Origin: Neostapfia colusana
Taxonomy: Eukaryota > Streptophyta > Magnoliopsida > Poales > Poaceae
Direction of reading: 5' to 3'
Length of the DNA: 64,000 nucleotides
Assembly (NCBI GenBank): GCA_030760725.1
Contig: JASWHV010000001.1
Location: 78,761,683 to 78,825,682 of the forward strand
The notes under the pieces were generated by a model, which ran no database searches, was not told where the DNA came from, and saw nothing but the letters and a program-made list of their open reading frames with translations. Each line of letters starts with the position of its first letter. The stretch's first letter is position 1. Below are positions 22,479 to 32,236 of the stretch, in pieces. A program made the translations under genes and the position numbers.

Positions 22479-24156
22479 TCGAGCTACCGAAGGTAGCAGC
22501 GGGTTTTCACACGGCCTCGACGTTTTTCCCGCACTGAGAAACCGAAGCAAGCCGCCGCACACCCCAACTCACCACCCCGCTGTCGACCGGCCAAAGCAGT
22601 CCTTCTCACCGCAAGCTGAGGCCACAGACGGCACCGCCGGCCTTTGCTCGACGTGCTCTAGCCCTCAGCTTCTCGTGATCAGCTTCTGTTGAGCTTGTCC
22701 AATCTGATATTCACTGCTCGGTCAACCCTGAAGCTCCTCCGACTTGACACCATCGTCCGAGCAGCTCCAAGCTTCTCCAGCACGACAAACTGGTCTCCGA
22801 GGTTAGCATCGAAGTCAAGTAGCTCTCCCCGAGCTCCCTAGCTCCCTCTTAGCGCCGGTTAGCCGGAATTTCAATTTTCCCGACGATCACCGTATAGAAC
22901 ACCGGGAACCAAAACCCAAAATTCATCTCGATCACTCGATCACTGGAAATCTTGGTCGAGCTGAAGCTAGAGTAGCACCTCACGGTTACCTCAGCCTAAT
23001 ACTAGCGATGATGATCAACCCAGTGAGCAGAGCACCTTATTTTGGCCACCGCCGGTAAAAACGGCTCGGGTCGCCGGTGAAGTCTACTTTCCCGGCGATC
23101 TCTGGCCAAGTGGAGGGCAGGGTTAGCTTCCCCGTACCCCAGTGGTGCTTTGCTACCCGTTGGCTTATTGTGTTCACCGCTAAGACGAGCTAGCACCGTC
23201 GGACCCGAGCTCAGTTCCGCCGCCACCGTCGCCGACTACGTTCCCGGCGATGTCGAGGCGCGAGAAGTTGCCTGGCGTGTGCGCCGTGCTCCAAGGGTCA
23301 CGTAGGAAGAAACCGTGTCAAGAATTAGGCAGTAACAGCCGAGAACGAGCCGCGCCACCGTCGCTGTGCGTCGCGCGCTCGGGCGCTGGCGGGAGGTTGA
23401 AGAAGACACTGTGTGTGGGACCCACGTGCAGTATTTTAAACATTTCCCCGATTTTCAGATTTAGTTCAACTTCAAACCCACATAACTTTGGCTAGAAAAC
23501 TCCAAATCGAGTGAACCAAATTTTGTTGGATTCATCTCTCAGAGTAATTTCCAAAAAATCAAGTTTCACTCTGTGAAAACCTTTATTTGTCCAGAATTAA
23601 TTCTTCAAAATTTAAATTGTTTAGAATTTTCACTGGAGAACCCGTTGGAGGAAAATTCTCAAAATTGTCTCGAATGTTCACAAAAATATCCCTGAGCTAC
23701 CATAAAAGTTTAAGATCCATTTGAACTCATTTGGTCCACCTAATGGTGTGATTAATAAAACTATTCCAGAGAAAATGGAAAATGTCCAGAAACATTTTTC
23801 AGAAATTCTCTGAATTTGTTAGCCGATATATTTAGCTAGGAAACTTTAAATCAAGTGAAACCAACTCCACTAGAACCCTCTAAAATTCTAGTTTTCATAA
23901 AGTCATGGCTTGCTCCATGAAAATCCCTAGAACACCCTAAGGGCTCCAATTAAGGCCAAGTACATAATTATTTGTGGAGAGCTCAAATGAGCTTTGCTGC
24001 AAATGAAACTTGGCCAAGTCTCTCTTTAGGTTGTACCCAAACCACAGTAAAAATTTCAGAGTCGTTGGGCCTGTCTAGCAAGACTTATAGTCTTCACAAA
24101 GTTAACTTCAGTTCAAATGCATTTAAATTGATACATATATGTATTATCTCATGTAG

Positions 24157-24237
24157 TCACTAAGGTTGAGGAGGAGCCTGAAGTCTTAGACTTCATCACT
24201 GCAGAGGATCAGGTAGCCTACGACCAAGAGGAGCAAG
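24157..24237 (+). other. conserved LTR reading-frame block a (element B, 5' LTR)
   Basis: 81 bp after TCTCATGTAG, open in the shared phase, with KVEEEPEVLDF and a glutamate- and glutamine-rich end. The 5' splice-site-like sequence that follows is GAAAGC here instead of GCAAGC, so this copy's donor is probably mutated. The copy in the 3' LTR (53221-53301) differs at several codons yet stays open. Confidence 0.55.
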
Positions 24238-25325
24238 GAAAGCTCCAGTTTGCATTAGTCTTTTTATAATTTTACTGTTTTGAGAACATACTTTGAGCAC
24301 CCACTTTAATTCTGCATTAGAGTCTTGTTTGAAAACCCAAATGCATAGCCAAGAAAACCCTGGATTGGGCTTAGGTTTGTTAACCTTGATTAGCTACTGC
24401 AACTAAGATAGGGTATGATTCGGTACAAGTCGAGTAGTTGGAACTGCTCGCGAGAATAGGCTAGAGGCAAACTACATGGGTAAAGGTAGCAAATGAAACA
24501 TATGGCAAGAAAAATGAGACTGAGCGGAGAGTAAGGGCAGCAGGACGTTGGGGCCTTGGTGCCATAGCTCCGCTTGTGTCGATTGAGGATCGAGCCATTT
24601 GCGGTCCTGTTGAATAAGCTAGGACAGTACCAAAGATCTACCGGATATATGGGAACCGGGAAACCTATGTAACTCGGGTAGTTGGGTTTCGAGGCATAGC
24701 TGGTCGTTCAGAGTGTAGGTTAAGAGCTTGAGGTGTAAATTGGCTGGCGACACTGCGGATGCGCGTGCAGAGACCTCTTGCTTGGGATGATTGGACCGGT
24801 TCAACATTTGGATGATGGATGAAAGGTGGTTGCGTACGACGTCCGTGATGGTTGCTGTAGGCAACATCGAGTACGGGCGTACGTGACGGGTTATTCGGGT
24901 AACCCTGCAGGTGTAAATCGATTATAATCACCGTCCCTCACGGTCAGTGAATACCACTTGTTCACTGTACCATGACGTAGAGAGAACAGGCTAGAGTCAT
25001 GTAAAGTTGCTGATTGAAAGATATACCTTGATTGTTAATGACTTGCTGTAGTTTAGAGCTAACTAAAGTTCTTTTTGACCTTGGGAAAAGTACATGAGAG
25101 AAATGTGTTTCTTGTTTGATTGCGGCTCTCTCATGTGCCTTAGCGTGAGGTTCTCCACAGCCGCTGCTAAAACTTGAAAGTAAGGTTCAAATAATTAGGC
25201 GAGTCCTTTGCAACTTATTTACCTCATGTACCCTGAAATCCTCATGTAGAACTTTCATGTATAGGAGAGACGGGTCAGACTTGCTGAGACATCGTGCTCA
25301 CTGCTTGTGTTTGAAGCTTTTGCAG

Positions 25326-25414
25326 GGGTTTATGAAGAAGGGACTCCCGAGGAGGAGATGGAACCCCAAGAGGGAAACCCCGTCGAGTGGGAGTCATGCA
25401 CGCCGCTGTGTTAG
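25326..25414 (+). other. conserved LTR reading-frame block b with stop (element B, 5' LTR)
   Basis: 89 bp after CTTTTGCAG, in the phase that continues block a. It encodes 28 residues including EEGTPEEE and PVEWESCTP and ends at TAG (25412-25414). The gap between a and b is about 1.09 kb. The 9-bp length difference to the G and D copies keeps the frame. Confidence 0.55.
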
Positions 25415-25436
25415 TGTGTGTGCGTGATAGCGGGGA

Positions 25437-25541
25437 CACGTTCACGGGCTGAACGTGAACTCGATGTGTAGTCTACGCCCGTGAGTGTAGACTGAACTTA
25501 CTTTGTTGTAAAAATGTTCATAAACTGGTTTATGTAATAAA
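25437..25541 (+). terminator. hairpin pair and poly(A) signal in the B LTR
   Basis: Two adjacent perfect stems, CACGTTCA/TGAACGTG with a 5-base loop (25437-25457) and AGTCTAC/GTAGACT with a 10-base loop (25470-25493), lie before AATAAA at 25536-25541. The order recurs at 54505-54609 in the 3' LTR and, reversed, near 58368-58470 in the related minus-strand LTR. This is the expected place for 3' end formation of the element transcript. The hairpin role is inferred. Confidence 0.55.
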
Positions 25542-25646
25542 ACTTTGCTTCCGCTTTGTATCTTTCATGTGCGTTATCCGGTGCTGTGCAATGCAGCACC
25601 CCTCAGCGTGATCCTGGCTCGACGAGGCCGTGGGGCCCTGTCAGCA

Positions 25647-25658
25647 TGGTATCAGAGC
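25647..25658 (+). promoter_or_regulatory. primer-binding site of element B
   Basis: TGGTATCAGAGC, the initiator-methionine tRNA complement, three bases after the LTR end. Confidence 0.95.
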
Positions 25659-27151
25659 TCGCTTGAGGTTTAACGCACTACAAAGGTCATCTTTTTCAAA
25701 AAAAATCGGTGAGGAATGAGTTAGTAGCCCATATAAGGATGTTATTAGTGTATAGAAAGTGGCATACTAATCTATTTGCTTATGTCGGAAAATTGTGCAT
25801 CTCGGTACGTTTTATGTCTTGGGGGGTGCACGTAAGCGCTGTCCACCATTGCCCACAAGCTGAAGGGTGGAACCTTACGGGTGGCAGGTAACTCGGCCCG
25901 CTTTAATATCCTATACGACTCTTCATGTTGTTTGGGGTATTCGAGCAACATCTTTCCCTGGCGTGCTACGGGCAAGTTTGGGAGACCCCATAACGTGGTC
26001 AGTAACGTGAACATGTAGCTCAAGGCGTGTTTGGCTTGAGAAACATGTGCGAGTGATGACGGACGGGTGTATGAACTGTATTGGGACCAGGTTCGGTGTG
26101 CAGCCGGACCTGACGATTGAGTGGTTTACATGCAGGTAGTCTGACCACGAATCGGTAGACGTGTAGCATCCGTGTGCAAGAGACATTTAGTGCCACTGAA
26201 CTAACGAAGCCGGCTAAGTCCGGTACAGTTTTTTTTTATTTGTGAGGAACGTAGTACCGACATGAACTGGTGATGCATCAACGTCACATCCCACTAAATG
26301 AGCAACTTCATTGTAAAAACTTGAAAGTTTTGATCCAGAGAACTAAAACTTTGATATAACTTCTTCCCTTAATCCAGATGTTCAAAGTAAATAAGTTTTC
26401 AACTTATAGGATACTAAGGACAGAGTTCTCTGTTTTCAGCTGAAATAAGACTGAAGTTAAACAGAGGTTAGAGGTTGAGTTCTTTCGAGGTTTGGGTCAT
26501 ATGATACATTGCTGGAAATCTTTGGAAGAGCTTTACAATTTTTTTGTTGATATCTAGAGGTGTTTCATCTCTTAACCAGTCGAAAGATGCAGTAGAGTTG
26601 AAACTGTCGAGAAATCAGGGCAGAGCAAACACTCTCTGTAACTCTCTGTGAATTGAGCATAACTTCATGCATAAAAATCCAAAATTAGAAAATGAGGTAG
26701 TTCTGAAAATCTAATGAGATGGTTTACAACTTTGTAACAGAAAGTTTTGTCAAATTCAGTGTAGAATTAACTGGAACTCTTGGATCAAATCAGTACCTCA
26801 AGCAGGGAGGTGCTGCCCAATTTTCTCCAGAAATTCTGTCAACTTTGACATCTCATAACTTCTGAACCAGGACAGATATTAGGCCACATAAATACTTTAT
26901 GGAAATCTATTGAAGTTAGCTTTAACTTTGATGTTGAGCTCCAGAATTGGTTTTGCCTTTAGCATGGTCTAAATCAGGTTGAAATGGATACTGGTCAGGG
27001 CTGTCATCTTGGGCAGCAGATCAGCAGTCAAATTTGTATAAATTTGAACTATGTATCCAAGTTTTATGAGTTCAATGACATGTTTTATGTTATAACTCAA
27101 TGAATTACTGTTGAAATAAATATTTGACCTTTTTCAAATATGTTTCTACAG
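25659..27151 (+). other. untranslated leader of element B
   Basis: AT-rich, about 1.5 kb, without supported coding sequence. It shares segments with the leader of element A (for example around GTAGTACCGACATG). It ends in a T-rich tract and TTTCTACAG immediately before an ATG, a good match to a plant 3' splice site. Confidence 0.7.
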
Positions 27152-28113
27152 ATGACAGTGGATAGACAATTGGAGAACGGGTGGATGGTATCCCACTGTT
27201 CTCACCACAGCGGTTGTCCGGAAGTGTTGAGGCAAATGCTTCAATATTTCGGGTACGTCGAGATGCCGCAGTACTTCGCCAGGGAAGAAGGCAAGGAGGG
27301 GAACAAGACGTGGACAATACATGTCGAAGTTCCTGCAGGACCAACGCCACCCGGTTGGGCACCGTTCACCGTTACGGTGAGAGGTAGACAGCTGGAGGGA
27401 ATGTGGCAAGTGGCAGCTCATGACACCATGTCGTGTTTCTGCCAACTACATGTGAGAGCTATCGAGGGCACTCCATACGCGCTCATTCCAGTGGAGGGAC
27501 GAGCTAATCATGTGTGGGGAAAAGGTACATGGAGGCAAAAGATCTGGGTTGCCCAAGGTACAACCCCGCGGAGGCGAACCTCAGCCTCCGGTTGAGGGCT
27601 GGAAAAGCCGTGATGGACAGCCAAGCCGTTCATACGGATTGTCTTGCCGTGAAGCTCAAGGAGAGCACCAGCCATGGACATCATTTCGAGAGTGCTCACA
27701 GCACACTCTGCAATGTTCTCCTTCCGACGATAAAGTGACTAAACGAAGAACATAATCAGTTGCATCGTCTGAAGAAGGCGAGAAAGAAAAGCCGCGTCGA
27801 CATTATGGCTTTACAACAGCAAGTGCAAGCCTTGTCCCAGCAAAATGAGGTCCTCACTCAGGAGCGTGATGACGCTATTGAGGAAGGGAAAGGCTGGGAG
27901 GAGGACTACAACCAGGCCATGGACGAGGTGCACGCGTTGCAGGACCTCGTACCTCCGGTAATTGGCCTACCGATGGTAGGTGCCGTACCCGTGCTTTTGG
28001 GTACCCCGGCGATGGGGGAACCTGAACCGGAAGAGGAGGTCATGGACCCGGAGCCACCAGCAGAGGTAGCGGAGGAGGACGACCCACAGGAGGTCGAGTT
28101 CTACTCCAAGTAG
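27152..28113 (+). pseudogene. additional reading frame before gag in element B
   Basis: About 320 codons with one frameshift (about 27515-27550) and one in-frame TGA (27736-27738). The amino-terminal part (27152 to about 27500) has a helix-strand-strand-strand-helix look: EVLRQMLQYFGY, QYFAREEGKEG, FTVTVRGRQLEG, then AAHDTMSCFCQLH. This resembles a double-stranded RNA-binding domain in spacing, an inference without a profile search. The carboxy-terminal part has basic residues (KKARKKSR), a coiled-coil-like stretch (ALQQQVQALSQQNEVL onwards) and a glutamate-proline-rich tail. Nothing comparable lies between primer site and gag in elements A, D or G. Its function is unknown. Confidence 0.65.
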
Positions 28114-28383
28114 TAGGTTACCATTGCCAAGTAGGGCAGCGATGGTGGTGTAAGAAAAACTTTTGTAATCGGTGACATGTCATGTAGACAATAGTATATG
28201 TATAGGTAGTGACATGAGCACGACTTCTCGGAGACCCGAGAATAATGTATCTTGTATAAATTTTGTGCTTTATCAATATATGTGAATGTTGTGCAAGTTT
28301 TTCATTCGTCACTTCAATACCTACTGTTTCATATGGAATTTTAAGTATGACATGTGCTGATCGCTGCTATTTTGAATTTCAGA
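28114..28383 (+). other. spacer between the additional frame and gag, with 3' splice-site-like end
   Basis: 270 bp without coding sequence. It ends in TTTTGAATTTCAG directly before A-ATG of gag. Together with similar CAG or TAG sequences at the gag starts of A, D and G, this suggests gag is translated from a spliced message. Confidence 0.55.
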
Positions 28384-29835
28384 ATGACTCACACTCGTGC
28401 CAACCCAGATGTTGGGGGTTCCAGTCAGGGGGGAGAGGCCTCCCAACAGCCTCCCGAGGATTCCTCGGGACAGCGACAGCAGCAACAGCAACAACAACCA
28501 CCGCCACCGCCAAAGGTTACATTGGCCGACATCGTTGCAGTGATGGCGGGTTCTCATCAGCAGCACACGGAGTTGCTGCAGACCCTTATTGCGAATACTT
28601 CTCGACCAGAGAGGTGTCAAGATCGTGAGGAGCACCAACAAAGCTCCTACTCCGACTTTCGGGCTACTCATCCCCCGGTATTCTCAAGGGCGGATGAACC
28701 CATCGATGCAGACAACTGGCTCCGCACGATGGAGATGAAGTTCGGGTTGCTCCAAATGAGTGAGCAGCGCAATACTAAGTTCGCGGTCCAACAGCTTCAA
28801 GGATCCGCGAGCGCTTGGTGGATGAACTACTGCGCCTCGCAACCCACCGAGCGAGTTATGACCTGGGCGGAATTCCGGACGGCCTTCAGGGCCTATCACA
28901 TATGGCCGGGTATTATGAAGAGGAAGACGTAGGAGTTCCTTCACCTGCAGCAAGGAAGCAGGAACGCGCTGGAATACTCCAGGGCATTCAATGATCTTGC
29001 ACTCTACACTTCTTATCACACCAATAACGACGAGAAGCGGCGGGATCAATTTTACCAGGGGCTTAACCCGCTCCTGAAGGACAAGCTGGCGATGTTCAAT
29101 CACGGCAGCCTCAATGATATTATTGATGCTGCGATTGTTAAGGAGGACTGCGGCAAGGAGTTAGCGGTGGCGGAGAGAAAGCGAAGCGTGCCACAAAGCA
29201 GTGTAGAAGGAGGTGGTCCTTTTCAAAAATACCGGATGGTGAATCGCTCACCATCCGGCCTACGCTGGCAGCCAACATAGAGGCCAATGCCATTCCGCAG
29301 TCGGCCATATTCTCCACCGGCATTCAGGCCAGCACTACCAGAACCACCTCCGCAGCAACAACAGGAGCAGCGGGTGATGCCGCATGCGTATGCACCTCAG
29401 CAGCGCATGCCGGGCTTTCGTCTCCCAAGCACCGGCCAGTCAGCAGCTACATGCTACAAATGTGGTCTCCCAAGACACTTCGCCAACAATTATCCTGAGA
29501 GGCAAGGCGGCGGAGTGGCACCGCAGTTTCCGGAGAGGTATCAGCCCTGGAACCTCACTAATGCACGGCGGCCAAATCCTAGGCCCGGCACCGTCCACCA
29601 ACTAGCTATAGAGGACGTGCCGGAGGGAGAGCCAATCCTTGCGGGTATGTTCCAACTCCACCGGCATCCCACTATAGTGTTATTTGATTCAGGCGCCACA
29701 CATAGCTTCATTAGCCAAGCTTTTATTGCTAAATACAGCCTGCAAATGGTACCCACCGATAGTCCATACTTGATTTGTTCACCGGGTGGGAAAATTTCAG
29801 CAAGCATGATGGTTCCAAAGCGTCATTATGCTTAG
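28384..29835 (+). pseudogene. gag: gag-protease of element B
   Basis: The start is the MTHTRANPDVGG methionine. A glutamine-proline-rich head is followed by capsid motifs YSDFRATHPPVF, ADNWLRTMEMKFGLLQ and QLQGSASAWWMNY, then stops at 28930-28932 (TAG, a glutamine codon in relatives) and 29278-29280. The zinc knuckle near 29452-29495 reads CYKCGLPRHFANNY: its last cysteine has become tyrosine, which should break zinc binding. The aspartic protease box LFDSGATHSFIS follows near 29684. The frame shifts near 29815. Confidence 0.85.
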
Positions 29836-30630
29836 AGGGTAGAGTATACTCTACGTCTCTCATAGTTTTAGAGGGACAGAAGGTCGATGTCATCTTAGGG
29901 ATGTCGTGGTTAACCCGCCACGGGCGCTGTTTTACATACTGTCCTCCGAGTCGTGCATTTGCATTCATAGGTGCACGAGTCTCACTCTTTATTTCTGGAC
30001 AGTCCAAAAATAAAACTTCCAAGTGTATATCAATCCACAACCATCAGATTGGAAGACATTCCAGTAGTCCGTGAGTTTCCTGACATGTTCCTGGATGATT
30101 TACCTGGGATGCCACCTGACCGAGAGGTGGAGTTCAAGATTGAACTTGCATCGGGAACTATGCCAATATCCTGAAGGCCGTACAAGATGGCGCCCAAGGA
30201 ATTGGCCCAACTAAAGACGTTGCGGCTTTGCATGGACTATCGTCCACTAAACGCCATAACCATCAAGAACAAGTATCCGTTGCTACGGATTGACATGTTG
30301 TTTGATCAGTTGGTCGAAGCAAAGATCTTTTCCAAAATGGACTTAAGATCCGGGTACCATCAGATTAAAATACGGGCTGAGGATATTCCGAAGACGGCTT
30401 TGTTGACAAGGTAAGGACTTTATGAGTACCTGGTCATGTCCTTTTGCCTCACCAATGCTCCAGCTCATTTCATGTACTTGATGAACTCGGTATTCATGCC
30501 GGAGCTGGACAAGTTTGTCATGGTCTTCATCGATGACATATTGGTATATTCCAAGTCGGAGGAAGAACACACACGAAGCATCTGCGTATAGTCTTGCAAC
30601 GGCTGCGGGATCACAAGCTATACGCGAAAT
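29816..30630 (+). pseudogene. pol: protease end and reverse transcriptase of element B, first part
   Basis: After the frameshift the protease tail reads LEGRVYST and LEGQKVDVILGMSWL. The RT then shows DIPVVREFPDMF, a stop at 30172-30174, CMDYRPLNAITIKNKYP, SKMDLRSGYHQIKIR and, despite other breaks, the active-site box FIDDILVYSK (near 30526). About 100 bp between the KELAQLK and LRLCMDY motifs (30216) are deleted relative to element A, removing the FIRPSSSPWG region. The gene is then split at 30630 by element F. Confidence 0.85.
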
Positions 30631-32236
30631 TGTGAGACCTATGTGTGCTGAATAGATTGGCTTTGACGATAAAAGTTTTAAATACTACCAAAACACCTTT
30701 TTAACAAGGTCCAACTCTAGGTCCGAGCTCCTGCAAGGTCCGACGATAGGTCCGACTTGTTTTGGGTAGCTCCGGCAAGGTCCGACGTAAGGTCTGACTT
30801 GCTTTGTCTAGGTCTGACTTATTTTGGCTAGGTCCGACTTGTTTTTGTTAGCTCCGATGCTAGGTCCGACTAGCTTTGGTAAGTTCCGTACTAGGTCCGA
30901 CTAAGCTTTAGTAAGCTCCGGCGCTGGGTCCGACTAGCTTTGGTAAGCTCCGGTTCAAGGTTCGGTTAGCTTTGGTAAGGTTTGGAGCTTGATTGCAATG
31001 GTTCTGCTTTTAACTTGCAATGTTTTGAACTTGCTTTACTCTTATGGAAAGTTTGCTTAGTATTATTTTCACTAAGTTTCTGGTGTGTTTTGGTGGTTAT
31101 TGCTGATATCATTTTGCTATGGTTTACAACATGCTTATGTGAGGTGCTCACGTAAGATGTTCTAGTTTCGGAACTAAGGACAGTCAAGTCGAGGACTTGT
31201 GCTCGGAAGTATTGGTTTTTTATTTATGTGCAGGTGTTGCTTGAGTTCAAGACATGGCTGGTGACTGGATCCATTAAACTAGTATTAGGGAGAAGATGAG
31301 GTTCAACAACCAAGTTCGGGAGGAATTGTGGTTGAGTTGATCGGGAGGTTGCGCAGTATGTTTGAATCAAGAACAATGCATATGAAGGTATCTTAGACGT
31401 TGTTGGAAGATGTTTGCATGTGTGCAAGCAGTGCATGGACGTGTCTGCATGGTTCCAAGGCGTGATGAAGAGATGTGGACGTAAAGAATTGGTCGGAAAC
31501 GTTCAACCGACTAGGTTATGGACTCAGGCTGCGGCTGAGTCGTGTTTGACTCAAATTTGGAAAGTTTTGAGTTGGTTATGATAGGATTTCGTGTGGGTCA
31601 CGAATTTGAGTTATTTTAGGAATGTGGGATACATTCCTAAGGTGTTTGGAATTCTTAAGATTGCTTCTATATGCGTATAGAAGAGTCCTAAGCAGTATTA
31701 GAAAGTTACAGTTTGAATCCAAGTAGGAGTAGGAGTCCTAGTTTGAGTTGAGTTGGCCTTGGGGATGGTTATATAAGCAAGGGAGGCCAGAGCTCGTGGT
31801 GCACGACTTTATGGCTGTTTCTCTTGTGTTTTGATAAATAAAATTCGTATTCTAAAGGAACTTTTGTGCCTTGTTCGTCCGACTTGTTGCAGACAAGTTT
31901 TTCTCGTCGAGTTTCTAGTCAGCACTACCTTGCTTCGGTGGTTTTACCATAACTCGAGTTTTAAAGATCCAATTGATGTGATTCTTTTTGGGTTGTCTTC
32001 ACAACTTGATTATCTATCATCTGTGAAAATTTCGCGGTCATTGAATTTGTGGTTTCTGATTTACACGAGTTTCTTTGCAGTATTCCAGAACTGTGTTTCT
32101 CGTGTAGGATAGATTGACCTTTGTTCAATCTTTCGATCGTAACTTGAGTTTCTCTCAACGAATTTTCATGATTCTTGTTGTGACGTCTTCGTGACTTGAT
32201 TCTCTACAATCTATAGTAGTATTGTCACAGTTGAAC
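30631..32236 (+). repeat. first, 3'-shortened LTR copy of unit F
   Basis: It aligns with 32237-33842 with scattered differences. A TATA box (TATATAAG) lies at 31770-31777 with GATAAATAAAATTCG downstream. The upstream part (about 30705-31000) holds degenerate short tandem repeats built on GGTCCGACT and AGCTTTGGTAAG. Confidence 0.8.

Larger units (their letters stand above)
21713..25643 (+). repeat. 5' LTR of element B (3.9 kb)
   Basis: The LTR runs from TGTAAGGGTC to GGCCCTGTCA. A candidate promoter word CTATTTATCC lies at 22469-22478 at the beginning of a GC-rich island (about 22320-23420). Conserved blocks a and b, a hairpin pair and a poly(A) signal follow. Compared with B's 3' LTR it keeps about 75 bp near 22390-22460 and about 350 bp after 23330 that the 3' copy has lost. 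Confidence 0.9.

Noticed and set aside
23250..23495. ATG frame MSRREKLPG in the B LTR as the missing first exon of the split gene
   Set aside because: The 3' LTR copy (from 37709) is frame-broken by a deletion and I found no counterpart in other families, so it cannot be supported.
27140..27151. Earlier ATG four codons before the additional frame of element B
   Set aside because: It lies within the T-rich acceptor-like tract; the ATG at 27152 directly after ACAG is the better start.
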